Shown here in pieces: positions 30,587 through 38,883 of a stretch of 56,018 bases of DNA. A model generated the notes under the pieces. That model was given only the letters and a program-made list of their open reading frames with translations, did not search any database and was not told where the DNA came from. The stretch comes from a virus, in the IMG/VR virus record IMGVR_UViG_3300049445_000092, positions 1-56,018 of that record, one strand, 5' to 3'. Position numbers and translations under genes: made by a program. Each line of letters starts with the position of its first letter. Positions within the stretch are counted from its first letter, which is position 1.

Positions 30587-30954
30587 GGGAGGTCGAACAG
30601 CACCTCCTGCACCTTGGTAGACAGCGCCCGGATGGTGCGAACGGTGGGCGCCGTCTTGGGCTGGTCCAGCACCTTGCCGAATGCCTCCTGCTCGCTATCC
30701 ACCAGGACAGCGGTGAAGAAGTCACGGGCCGTCAGCGCCGACTGGGTGCCGTCGCCCCCGATCTGGGCCAGCGTCCCCTTGACCCAGTTGTCAAGGGTGG
30801 CCCATGGCAGATCGTCCACGTTCTTCACATGCCAGACCCGGCCGTCGAGCTTGAACGTCATGGCGGGTTCCGCGTAGCCCTCGCTGGCGACCTCGTCCAG
30901 ATCCAGGTCGACGTGCTCAGGGACGGCTGCGGTCGCCCTCTTGGCGGGCGTCAT
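30487..30954 (-). CDS. Tail assembly chaperone, zero-frame product
   Basis: A 155-residue protein between the major tail protein and the tape measure (like lambda gpG). It has an alpha/beta core (EPAMTFKLDGRVWHVKNVDD ... LPWATLDNWVKGTL) and ends in a low-complexity Ser/Thr/Arg tail (SSTSSAGRQATGTRSTASSR) that is a shadow of the frameshifted frame. It chaperones tail assembly around the tape measure. Starts 2 bases after the previous stop. Confidence 0.8.
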   Translation of the reverse strand: MTPAKRATAAVPEHVDLDLDEVASEGYAEPAMTFKLDGRVWHVKNVDDLPWATLDNWVKGTLAQIGGDGTQSALTARDFFTAVLVDSEQEAFGKVLDQPKTAPTVRTIRALSTKVQEVLFDLPTTPSSTSSAGRQATGTRSTASSRSTASQPRAS

Positions 30955-30956
30955 GA

Positions 30957-31601
30957 CTAGCTGACAACCGTTCCCACCATCTGCGTGTCGAAGAAGAACG
31001 CGTACGGGTTGGCCGTCGGCGGCTTCTCCACGTTGAACTCGCAGAGCCACATCGCCTTGTTGTTGCCCCGCCTCATGATGCGCTTCACCTGGCCGATCTG
31101 GAACGCCTGCCGGATGATGATGCGGCTGAACGGGTCGCCACCAGTGGCGCCCGTCGTGGCCTTGGGCAGCGCGTCCCAGCCGATCATGACCCGGTTCTCG
31201 GTACCCGGTGTCGGCGGTTCGATCTTGACGCCGCCCGTGATGGCCGTCTGCATGGCCGTGGCCGTCGCGTTCAGGGGACCGGGCACGCCACCGTTCAGGG
31301 CGACGATGAGGTTAAAGGCGGTCGACTCGGCCAGGGTGAACGTGATCTTGGCGGTGTAGGTGTCGATGGCCGTGAAGACGGGGTACACCTCTTCCTCCAC
31401 CGTGATGTTGGAGGTGGTCGGGCCGAAGTCCATCTCGGACCCGCTGTCGGTGTAGCCGAGTGGGATCCAGCCTGGGGCCGGTGTGACCGGCCACGCCCCG
31501 GACACGCCGCTGGGCTCGGTGGTGCCAAGTGGCGCGACGTACAGCGTGCCGACGGCGACCTTGACTTGGTTGGACAGGAACGCAGCTTGTGCGGTGGGCA
31601 T
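30957..31601 (-). CDS. Major tail (tube) protein
   Basis: A 214-residue protein with the beta-rich layout of siphovirus tail tube proteins (VKVAVGTLYVAPLGTTEPSG, ... YPVFTAIDTYTAKITFTLAE). It lies directly upstream of the frameshifted chaperone, as expected for a tube protein, and should form the hexameric rings of the tube. The ATG has an AAAGGGG site. Confidence 0.75.
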   Translation of the reverse strand: MPTAQAAFLSNQVKVAVGTLYVAPLGTTEPSGVSGAWPVTPAPGWIPLGYTDSGSEMDFGPTTSNITVEEEVYPVFTAIDTYTAKITFTLAESTAFNLIVALNGGVPGPLNATATAMQTAITGGVKIEPPTPGTENRVMIGWDALPKATTGATGGDPFSRIIIRQAFQIGQVKRIMRRGNNKAMWLCEFNVEKPPTANPYAFFFDTQMVGTVVS

Positions 31602-31629
31602 TCAGTTCCCCTTTGTCTGCCGGGATCAG

Positions 31630-32082
31630 CTACTGGACGCCGACGGCCTCAAGGGACGCATTGCCGATGATCCGCGGGAAGCCGGTCTCCGGGTCCACGT
31701 CATCGAGCCAATGAGAGATCGACGCATCGAGGGTCACGGTAGATCCGACCGGGTTGATCCGGGTTGATCCCTGGACGCCGAGATCCTGAAGCGCTTGGGT
31801 GACGAGCGTCTTCAGATTCCGCAGCATCGGCCAGTCCGACGCCCGCTGGCCCCACATCTCGATGGACACGGTTTCGGTCAGCCACTGGAAGTCGCTCTGG
31901 GAGCTGGGCTGTTCGAGGATCGAGTAGATGCGGAGGAACGGGTAGCCGCTCACGGCGATCTTGCCGTTGGCGATGGGGACCCGGAAGAAGACGCGGCCAC
32001 CGATGACGGGCGCCAGCAGCGGATGGGCCTTGAGCCACTGCTTGAAGTCGGCCATGACATCGGGGTAGACGCTGACGGGCAT
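31630..32082 (-). CDS. Tail terminator-like protein
   Basis: A 150-residue protein (MADFKQWLKAHPLLAPVIGG, ... LRIYSILEQPSSQSDFQWLT, ... RNLKTLVTQALQDLG) with the alpha/beta size and layout of tail terminators or tail-completion proteins of siphoviruses. These cap the tube and join it to the head. The ATG overlaps the beta-helix gene stop as TGATG. A second ATG nine codons in (MADFKQW) is possible. Confidence 0.6.
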   Translation of the reverse strand: MPVSVYPDVMADFKQWLKAHPLLAPVIGGRVFFRVPIANGKIAVSGYPFLRIYSILEQPSSQSDFQWLTETVSIEMWGQRASDWPMLRNLKTLVTQALQDLGVQGSTRINPVGSTVTLDASISHWLDDVDPETGFPRIIGNASLEAVGVQ

Positions 32083-33539
32083 CAGATCAGCGTCCAGACC
32101 CAGGTAGGCGCGGCCGAGTAGGTGAGCGTGATGAAGGCCCCTGAGGGCAGTGGGACGAGGCACGGGGTGGCTGTGAAGAGCGTGCGTGCGCCGATACCCC
32201 CAGTGTTGACGGCGACGGCGGTGACGGTGCCCCCGGTGATGGCGATGAGGGCGTCCTTCCAGAGCGGATTCTGGAAAGCGACCGTCGTGGCGGGCACGGC
32301 GATAGCGGGGACATCGGTCGGGTTGACCGTAGCCGCCTTACGTCCGATGTTGTTGATCTTGAGGGCCTGGCAGCCGCTGACGACGGGCTCGGTGCCTTCG
32401 CCCTCGCCGCCGCCGCTGACCTCGAAGCCGACGTAGCCGCGACCGTTGCCGCCGTCGATGATGTCGAACCCGCCGTCGAACACACTGCCGTGATTGTGTT
32501 CAACGTCCATGTCGAGCACGATGCAATGGGTGTAGGTGTCCCATTGCAGATAGGTGCCGCAGGACTCGATGCAGGCGTAGATGATGATGTTGCCGTGGGC
32601 GTACCCTTGGGCCGATATGGCGACGCCCCGGTTACAGTAGACCGTTGCCGTCCTGGTCACAACGCAATGCTCGGTGATGATGAGCCCGGTGTAGTAGCCC
32701 TCACAGGACCAGCTGTAGATGTTGCACAACGCGTTATTGCCCTGGCTCGGCGGGCGCAGACCGATGGCCCAGTTGTGCGTCGGGAAGATGGTGCCGACAC
32801 CGCCCGTGCCGAGAGTCCGGGCGTCGCAGAACGCACCGGCTGACCGGACGGTCAGCTGGGCCAGGCCCTGGAAGTCGAACGCCGTCATCGTCGGATTCGT
32901 GGTGGAGCTGCACACTGAGATGCCATCCAGAATCAGATGCATGTTCGAGAACAGGAACGTCGAGTCGTTGGAGTTGCCGTAGCCCTGTTCGGACGTGGGA
33001 CCACCGAGCACCGATGGCGTGCCGTAGGTGCCGCTGTAGGCCCCGGTGATCGTGCTGTAAAGGCAGGCCCCCGACGCCGTCTGGCCGACGGTCTGAGTCC
33101 AGAGCGGCAGCGAGTCACCACCGCCCAGACCGCAGCGCATGACCAACGTGAACTTCTCACCCGTCGGGCTGATGACGGGCAGCGGAACCTGGGCGTTGCC
33201 CTTGTACAGCGTCCCTCCTTGCGTCAGGGCGCCCGACAAGACGTACTTTCCGGCCGGGAAATACAATTCCGCGTAGTTGCTCCCGTTGGCGATGGCCCCA
33301 CTAACGGCGTTGGCGATGCACGTCTTCAGCGCCGCCGTGCAGTCGCTGACTCCGTCGGTCGGAACGCCCTGGCGGGTCACGTCGATGGCTGCGGTGGCGC
33401 CCGCCGCCGCTTCAACTTGGGCGATGGCCGCAGTCGACAGCGTGCCGTTCGCCCCGACCAGGCTCACTTCCAAGAAGTTGTTCAGGGCGTTGCCCCAGAT
33501 GTCACCGGAGCCGGGAGGGGATGGGATGGCTGGGCTCAT
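32082..33539 (-). CDS. Pectate-lyase-like beta-helix protein
   Basis: A 485-residue protein. After a short helical N-terminus (residues 1-50) comes IDVTRQGVPTDGVSDCTAAL, the start of pectate_lyase_3-type right-handed beta-helices, then parallel-beta rungs (AELYFPAGKYVLSGALTQGG, CIVLDMDVEHNHGSVFDGGF) and a final beta domain. Such proteins are usually tailspikes or depolymerases. Here it lies among neck genes, between the gp10-like and terminator-like genes, an unusual place; it may decorate the neck or head. ATG in an ATGA overlap. Confidence 0.75.
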   Translation of the reverse strand: MSPAIPSPPGSGDIWGNALNNFLEVSLVGANGTLSTAAIAQVEAAAGATAAIDVTRQGVPTDGVSDCTAALKTCIANAVSGAIANGSNYAELYFPAGKYVLSGALTQGGTLYKGNAQVPLPVISPTGEKFTLVMRCGLGGGDSLPLWTQTVGQTASGACLYSTITGAYSGTYGTPSVLGGPTSEQGYGNSNDSTFLFSNMHLILDGISVCSSTTNPTMTAFDFQGLAQLTVRSAGAFCDARTLGTGGVGTIFPTHNWAIGLRPPSQGNNALCNIYSWSCEGYYTGLIITEHCVVTRTATVYCNRGVAISAQGYAHGNIIIYACIESCGTYLQWDTYTHCIVLDMDVEHNHGSVFDGGFDIIDGGNGRGYVGFEVSGGGEGEGTEPVVSGCQALKINNIGRKAATVNPTDVPAIAVPATTVAFQNPLWKDALIAITGGTVTAVAVNTGGIGARTLFTATPCLVPLPSGAFITLTYSAAPTWVWTLI

Positions 33540-33955
33540 GCTGCGACTCCGATCGCCAGAGCCCGGCGCATGACCGGGCGCGGCTCCATCTTCGACGTGC
33601 CCTTTTCGAGGTAGCTGCTGTAGTTGGCCCCGGCGGTGACCCGCTTGGAGACCCCCGACGGGCTGATGTAGGTGGAGTGGTGGAGCTGGGCCATCCAGTT
33701 GCCGGTGTCGCTGTGCGGCGGCGCTCCAGGGGCTGAGGCTTCGTGCGGGGGCCGGTGGCCGTAGGGGTGGACGCGGCCGAGGTGGTCGGTGAAGAACCAC
33801 GTCGTATAGACGCGCCCGCCGCCCGACGTGATGACCAGGGCCTTGGCTGCGCTCTCGACCGCGATGGCCTTGGACTCCATGATCCGGTCGATGGTGCCGC
33901 CGATCTCGCTGAAGAACTCGTGGATCGCCGTTGTGTCGATCTCGACGTTGTCCAC
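33536..33955 (-). CDS. HK97 gp10-like neck protein
   Basis: A 139-residue protein. Its N-terminal helix, AAKALVITSGGGRVYTTWFF, the THIS-like WMAQLHHSTYISPSG, and the ending YLEKGTSKMEPRPVMRRALA match the HK97 gp10 or neck-completion group. The GTG start overlaps the previous stop as TAGTG. It should sit at the head-tail joint. Confidence 0.75.
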   Translation of the reverse strand: MDNVEIDTTAIHEFFSEIGGTIDRIMESKAIAVESAAKALVITSGGGRVYTTWFFTDHLGRVHPYGHRPPHEASAPGAPPHSDTGNWMAQLHHSTYISPSGVSKRVTAGANYSSYLEKGTSKMEPRPVMRRALAIGVAA

Positions 33956-34287
33956 TAGGTCACCGCCGTCTTCAGCCGCAGCGCCCCCTGGACGTGCGGG
34001 ATGAGGGCGTAGACCGTCGTCGTGTTGAGCAGCATCCAGACATCGCCCGTCATCTCATCGGTGATCTGGTCCTCGGCCACGATGTCGGTGCCGGGGTCGA
34101 CGTAGAGGCTGGCGTTGCTGGTGGTGTTCAGGCTGGCGATGAGGGAGGTCTGGTCACCGGGCACGGTGATGACGGCCCGCACGCCGCTGGCGACCGTTGA
34201 GAGCGCTCTGGGCGTGTCGCTGGGGTCCACGTCGACCGCGCTCGCCAGGCGTCCGATGGTGACCGTCGTCGTGGAGAAGGGGAGCAT
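33955..34287 (-). CDS. Head-tail stopper-like protein
   Basis: A 110-residue beta-rich protein (PFSTTTVTIGRLASAVDVDP, ... DQITDEMTGDVWMLLNTTTV) in the position and size of head-closure or stopper proteins. The ATG overlaps the previous stop as TGATG; a longer upstream reading is a shadow of the adaptor gene. Confidence 0.6.
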   Translation of the reverse strand: MLPFSTTTVTIGRLASAVDVDPSDTPRALSTVASGVRAVITVPGDQTSLIASLNTTSNASLYVDPGTDIVAEDQITDEMTGDVWMLLNTTTVYALIPHVQGALRLKTAVT

Positions 34288-34973
34288 CAGATCTGCCAGC
34301 CCCCGACGTTCGCCCGTCGGAGCGAAGCGACTTCCTCGGCCATGCCCGCGTCGTAGAGCATCATGGCGTTCAGCCCGGCGCCGCTGATGGAGATTCCTCC
34401 GATGCTCATCGACGTGACGCCGCCGATGCCGCCCGTGGTAGCGAACTGGGGCTGGGAGCCGTACCGCACCATCTTCGCCAGGCAGCGCTTGAACGTCCAC
34501 ACATCGCCGCGGCTGTTCTGGCTCTGATCGTCCCAGCCGCCCCAGTAGGTGATCTGGATCTGGGCGGGCACGACAGCGCCGAAGAGGAACTGCTGATCCC
34601 AGAAGCCCCACGGCCCGACCATGACACCGATGCCCTGGATGGCACAGCCCGCCTGGAGCACGTCCTTGCCGCCCGCGGCGACTGGGTTCCACAGGCTGGA
34701 GCCGCTGGAGCCGTTGATCTGCTTGGTGGCGTCGATGGGCGTGGCCGACGGGTAGACGAAGCCGTTGTTGTAGAGCTTCAGGATCTCGGTGTACTGGCCG
34801 TAGCGCCAGGTCGCCTCGCACTCGATCGCCAGGATCAGCTCAACCTGGGGGAGCAGGAAGTCGAGCTGCGCCTGGTCCAGCGTCTGGTCGCCCGTCAGCA
34901 TCTGGTACTCGGACAGGGACAGGAATGCGTCGGTGAAGCCGGTGCCGTCGGCGGGCTGGCTGGGGAAACTCAC
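34287..34973 (-). CDS. Head-tail adaptor-like protein
   Basis: A 228-residue protein. Helical N-terminus (LSLSEYQMLTGDQTLDQAQL) as in gp6-type adaptors, then a long beta-rich middle (YWGGWDDQSQNSRGDVWTFK) and a C-terminal helix. Its place after the capsid gene fits an adaptor that joins portal and stopper. GTG in a GTGA overlap. Confidence 0.6.
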   Translation of the reverse strand: MSFPSQPADGTGFTDAFLSLSEYQMLTGDQTLDQAQLDFLLPQVELILAIECEATWRYGQYTEILKLYNNGFVYPSATPIDATKQINGSSGSSLWNPVAAGGKDVLQAGCAIQGIGVMVGPWGFWDQQFLFGAVVPAQIQITYWGGWDDQSQNSRGDVWTFKRCLAKMVRYGSQPQFATTGGIGGVTSMSIGGISISGAGLNAMMLYDAGMAEEVASLRRANVGGWQI

Positions 34974-35308
34974 CGCTTCCGCCGCTTCGGCTTGTCCGGT
35001 TCGGGGTGCATCCGCCGGTCGTACTCTTCGGCGTCGATCAGCTGCGTCAGCTTCTCCACCGGGACCATCGAGCCCGCCGGGTAGGCGAGCTGGAGGCTGT
35101 CGGGCCAGTAGAGGTGGGAGGCGGCGGGAGCCTTGGTCCGGGTGTCCCTTGAGCCGGGCGCAGGATGCGGCCAGGAGGCGAGAGAGATCACATTGCGGTC
35201 ATCCCACCCGACCGGGCGCCCAACGTCGTCAGGGGCCATTCCGGGGCCTCTCAGGGGATCGGGAGGGGGGGGGCCAGTGAAGTGCAGGATGATCGCGTCG
35301 TCGGCCAT
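34970..35308 (-). CDS. Hypothetical protein after the capsid gene
   Basis: A 112-residue, Pro- and charged-rich protein (HFTGPPPPDPLRG, then a helical LTQLIDAEEYDRRMHPEPD and a basic KPKRRKR end). The basic tail is like that of small capsid or scaffold-associated proteins. A run of nine G near 35265-35273 codes for the Pro stretch, so a small indel would change the frame. Confidence 0.55.
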   Translation of the reverse strand: MADDAIILHFTGPPPPDPLRGPGMAPDDVGRPVGWDDRNVISLASWPHPAPGSRDTRTKAPAASHLYWPDSLQLAYPAGSMVPVEKLTQLIDAEEYDRRMHPEPDKPKRRKR

Positions 35309-35329
35309 CGCTGGTCACCCTACGCGGAG

Positions 35330-35355
35330 GGACCCCCACCCGAAGGTGAGGGTCC
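35330..35355 (-). terminator. Hairpin after the major capsid gene
   Basis: A 6-bp and a 4-bp stem separated by one mismatch, with a CGAA tetraloop, in the 93-base gap after the capsid gene. No T-tract follows. It may weaken read-through, so that capsid protein is made in excess over connectors. Confidence 0.6.
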
Positions 35356-35401
35356 GACCGCGCGGTTTGTGCTGGAGGCGGGAGCGTCCAGCCCCCGAAG
35401 A

Positions 35402-36676
35402 TTACTGGGTGACCGTGTTGCAGAAGAGGTCGGGGCGGAACCACATGATGCCCACCCGCTCCTCACACACGATGAGGGTCTGGTTCGCCTCTGCGTACCG
35501 CTCCTGGTACACCTGCGTCGAGACCATCATCCGGTCAAGGATCATCCCGCCGTTCTGGAAGTCGCCCACCAGGCAGTGACCCGCGGCGTAGACGCGCGAG
35601 CGGTAGGTGGGAAGGCCCCAGACGGTGAGCGGGATGGCGTTGAACGGCGTCCCAGCGTCGAATCCACCGGTGGTCGGTGCCCGCTTGGAGAACATCCGCC
35701 AGGCGTCGGCCGGGTTGAAGATGACGGCGTTGGGCGCCCCGTCCTGGCCTTCGATCTGAGCGATGGCCTGCGCGATGGTCTGGGCCGTGTCCGTTCCAAC
35801 CGCCGCTTGGCTCAACAGACCGGGGACGTTCAGGATTCCCTGGAGGTCGGGCCACGTTCCGGTGCCAGAGAGGAACTGCTGGTCCTCCTTCAGGCGGATC
35901 AGATACGGGAGCCTTTGGTTCACATACGCCATGACGGCGGGACCGTCTTGGAACATCTGCTTGGAGACCACCAGCGTGGCCGCGATCACCGTCGGCTGTG
36001 CGTTCTGCGGGCTGAAGGAGAGCGGGGACACCGGCTTGTTGGCCGCTTCCGCCACGGTCCCGGCGCCACCCGTTGTCTCCAGCGAGACCGGGTTCAGCTC
36101 ACGCACATAGGGGACCGACGCCAGCGTGGTGTTCATGGTCGGGAGCAGGTCCCGCATGAACAGGCGCGCCTGGCGCGGCGTGGGCGGAATTGGCTGGCCG
36201 ACGGGGTTCAATCCGACGGTGCCGCTGCCCTGGTCAGTCATCGGGCCGCTCGGACCCCAGACGTTGATGGACGACACCCGCTGTCCGGGCATCGGGAGCA
36301 GCTCGGCGATGGTGCGGCCTTGGGGGAAGTCGAAGGATCGGGCACCGTGGTCCTTCGACCCGATCCCGGCCAAACCGCCATCGAACCAGCCCTTCATGTC
36401 CTCGTCGCGGAACAGCAGCTCACCGAAGCCCTCGCGCTGGTGCTCGTCCCCGGCCATGTCCGCCGTGGCGGCGACGCGGGCGTTACGGGCCGTGCGCTCT
36501 TCGTCCCAGCCGTGGATGGAGATCAGGCTGTCGAGCAGTTCGACCTCGTTGGACAGCGACCGCAGGCGGTCAGGGTCAGTCTGCTCCGCTTCGGAGAGGT
36601 CGTTCAGCTCACCGCGCAGCTCTTCGCCGCGGCCGTACAGCTCCTCCAGGTTCAGATTCCGGGTCTTGGTGGACAT
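35402..36676 (-). CDS. Major capsid protein, HK97 fold
   Basis: A 424-residue protein of the phage major capsid family. Residues 1-100 are helical and charged, like the delta-domain scaffold cut by the prohead protease. The rest contains the family landmarks: GFGELLFRDEDMKGWFDGGL as a linker, MRDLLPTMNTTLASVPYVRE, PLSFSPQNAQPTVIAATLVV, KEDQQFLSGTGTWPDLQGIL, and the C-terminal strand IVCEERVGIMWFRPDLF. The ATG has a GAGGTG site. A gap of 87 bases upstream has no clear promoter. Confidence 0.9.
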   Translation of the reverse strand: MSTKTRNLNLEELYGRGEELRGELNDLSEAEQTDPDRLRSLSNEVELLDSLISIHGWDEERTARNARVAATADMAGDEHQREGFGELLFRDEDMKGWFDGGLAGIGSKDHGARSFDFPQGRTIAELLPMPGQRVSSINVWGPSGPMTDQGSGTVGLNPVGQPIPPTPRQARLFMRDLLPTMNTTLASVPYVRELNPVSLETTGGAGTVAEAANKPVSPLSFSPQNAQPTVIAATLVVSKQMFQDGPAVMAYVNQRLPYLIRLKEDQQFLSGTGTWPDLQGILNVPGLLSQAAVGTDTAQTIAQAIAQIEGQDGAPNAVIFNPADAWRMFSKRAPTTGGFDAGTPFNAIPLTVWGLPTYRSRVYAAGHCLVGDFQNGGMILDRMMVSTQVYQERYAEANQTLIVCEERVGIMWFRPDLFCNTVTQ

Positions 36677-36763
36677 GCATCACCTCGCGATTGTCGTGTG
36701 GGTTCATGTGCGACCCATCGAGCAATCGGCCCGGTGCTGTCTTCGGTGATGGTAGATCGGCGC

Positions 36764-37702
36764 TCAGAGCGCGCGCTTGATCCCCTCGGCCAGGGTGATG
36801 AACCGCCAGGCGTCGGCGGGGTAGTAGCTGGAGATAGCGACGCCTCCAGCGCCCCAGCTGGTGACGGGCAGGCTCATGAGGCGGCGCCCCAGGTCCGACC
36901 CGTTGACCCGGAAGGCCACGCCGTCGGGCTTCGAGACCACGCAGGCGATCTGCGGCTCGTAGTCGGCAGCCGCGGCCACCATCCGGGCCAGCTGGATCAT
37001 CGTGGTGGGCACGCCCGTCCCGATGTTGATCGGGCCGTCCAGGTTCTTGCCGACAGCGGCCAGGGCGAGAGTCACGATGTCATCGACGTGGACGAAGTCG
37101 CGAACCTGGCGACCCGATCCCCACACCAAGAGCGGATCCTGGTGAGCCGTGGCCCGGTCCACGATGGCCGGGAACGGATAGTCGGCCGACTGGTCGGTGC
37201 CGTAGCCCGTGAACGGGCGCACAACCGTGACCGGCACGCCGTGCGTCCTGGCGGTCTCTGCGTGCATCTCGCCCAGCACCTTCGTCCATCCATACAGCCC
37301 GTCGGCGTTGCGGGCCGTAGCGGGCCACAGATCGGCCTCTGAGAGCTTCCTGGGCTCGGTCTGGAGGTCAACCGGGTAGGCGGCGGACGAACTCAGGTAC
37401 AGGACCCGCTCCTGGTGGGTAACGATGGCCCACTCGAACATCTGGCGGTCGATGTCCAGGTTCTCGGCCACCAGCATCGGGTTGGCCTCCCGCCGGGCGC
37501 GGTCGGGGATCACGGCGGCGCAGTGGACGACGAGATCGTAACTCGTCTGCATCTCGTGGAAGTAATCCCGGCAGTCGATGGCGTACTCGCCCGCTTCGGG
37601 ATGGCGCACGTCGATCCCGATCACGTCCCAGTCCCGCTCCTTCAGGGCCGCGGTGAAGTGCGACCCGAGGAATCCAGCAGATCCGGTGACGAGGGCCTTC
37701 AC
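36764..37702 (-). CDS. NAD-dependent sugar epimerase/dehydratase
   Basis: A 312-residue enzyme of the extended short-chain dehydrogenase family. The Rossmann motif VTGSAGFLGSHF has Gly7, Gly10 and Gly13; SSS (104-106) and Tyr137-x3-Lys141 form the catalytic set. It should convert one nucleotide sugar into another, acting with the two glycosyltransferase genes next to it. GTG start in a GTGA overlap. Last gene of a three-gene sugar cassette between the prohead protease and the major capsid gene. Confidence 0.85.
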   Translation of the reverse strand: MKALVTGSAGFLGSHFTAALKERDWDVIGIDVRHPEAGEYAIDCRDYFHEMQTSYDLVVHCAAVIPDRARREANPMLVAENLDIDRQMFEWAIVTHQERVLYLSSSAAYPVDLQTEPRKLSEADLWPATARNADGLYGWTKVLGEMHAETARTHGVPVTVVRPFTGYGTDQSADYPFPAIVDRATAHQDPLLVWGSGRQVRDFVHVDDIVTLALAAVGKNLDGPINIGTGVPTTMIQLARMVAAAADYEPQIACVVSKPDGVAFRVNGSDLGRRLMSLPVTSWGAGGVAISSYYPADAWRFITLAEGIKRAL

Positions 37703-38883
37703 GGGACCGGCTGGGCAGGCATTGGGTAGGGGAGCTTGTCGTAGAGCACGACATAGCCCTGGGGCGTCGTGACCCGCACGACGGGGGTGTAGTCGCCGTG
37801 GGCGACGATCTCCGCTTTGGCGTAGCCCCGCACGATGAGCACCCGCGCCCCGGTGTGCGAGTAAATCTCCCAGTCCGGGGAAGTGACGGGATCGAGGATG
37901 GCGACGCACGCCGGGCCGTGGATCACCGGGCCACCCAATGTGCAGGCAACGGGGACCTGGGCCGAGATCGCTCTCAGCGTGCGCGAGTTATGCCCGGAGC
38001 AGGTAAAGGGGATGCCGGGATCGCTGGTGGCCCGGAAGAGGGCGGTGACGGTATGGGCGTCCTGGTCGATGCAGGCCACGGCCTGGCAGCCCCGGTTCGC
38101 CAGCGCCACGTTCATCAGCCAGCGCTTCGCCTCGAAAGCCGATCCCATCTGCGACTCGAAGGGCTCGGCGGTCTCGGACTCCTCATCGGGATAGAGCCGC
38201 ATGTCATGACCGCGCTCTTCGATGGCCGGGATGGCGTCGGGGTAGTGCTGGCCGATGCAGTCCTTGCGGACCAGGGTCTGGTAGCCCAAGTGCTCGGCGT
38301 CGTATTGCAGGCAGGGATCGTCGCTCATGCCCAGCTCGGTGTCGTAGCGCCAGTGCAGCCGCTTCAGGAGATCCCGGTTGAGCATCACGAAGGCGGCGGT
38401 CGCCATGTGGGACTGGACGGGGAAGTCGAAGGCCAGCTTGGACGCCGGGTGGTGGGTGACCCACGGGCCGCTCAGGCAGTAGGTGGTGACCTCGCCGCCG
38501 ACGATGGGCCAGTCCACCTCCAGCAGCTTCACGATGGCGTCACCCGGTGGCTCGCAGTCCGCCGCCATGAAGAGCATGTGGGTGGCCCCGCTGTCGACGG
38601 CGTAGTCGGAGCAGAGGTTCTGGCCCATGGTGATGCGGCGCAGGCGGTTCGAGGTCTTGATCTCGGTGACCCCATCATCGAAGCGAAACTTCCAGAACTC
38701 GTCCAGTTTCGGAAGGATCGGGTCGAAGATCCCCGGACCGCGGCCGTCGTACTCCAGGGCGGCGAAGTAGCGAACCTCGGTGGGCGTCTGCTGGCGGATC
38801 TCGTCCTGGGTCCGCAGCCAGGCTTCGTAGCTGTCGGGCTGATCCATCACATATGCGGGCAGGGTGCTACAGACGCAGATCAA
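37699..38883 (-). CDS. Glycosyltransferase-like protein (GT-A type)
   Basis: A 394-residue protein. Its N-terminal part (LICVCSTLPAYVMDQPDSYE, then TSNRLRRITMGQNLCSDYAV, THMLFMAADCEPPGDAIVKL) looks like a GT-A nucleotide-sugar fold, with ADC-E near the usual DxD position. The C-terminal part (from about 265) is beta-rich and may bind the target. TTG in a TTGA overlap is chosen; an ATG twelve codons in (MDQPDSYEAW) is the other option. Likely adds sugar to virion or cell-wall glycans. Confidence 0.7.
   Translation of the reverse strand: MICVCSTLPAYVMDQPDSYEAWLRTQDEIRQQTPTEVRYFAALEYDGRGPGIFDPILPKLDEFWKFRFDDGVTEIKTSNRLRRITMGQNLCSDYAVDSGATHMLFMAADCEPPGDAIVKLLEVDWPIVGGEVTTYCLSGPWVTHHPASKLAFDFPVQSHMATAAFVMLNRDLLKRLHWRYDTELGMSDDPCLQYDAEHLGYQTLVRKDCIGQHYPDAIPAIEERGHDMRLYPDEESETAEPFESQMGSAFEAKRWLMNVALANRGCQAVACIDQDAHTVTALFRATSDPGIPFTCSGHNSRTLRAISAQVPVACTLGGPVIHGPACVAILDPVTSPDWEIYSHTGARVLIVRGYAKAEIVAHGDYTPVVRVTTPQGYVVLYDKLPYPMPAQPVP

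Noticed and set aside
35165-37342. 725-codon open frame on the plus strand over the capsid and epimerase genes
   Set aside because: It is antisense to two clear genes, has Arg/Gly/His-rich composition typical of shadow frames in high-GC DNA, and no motif.
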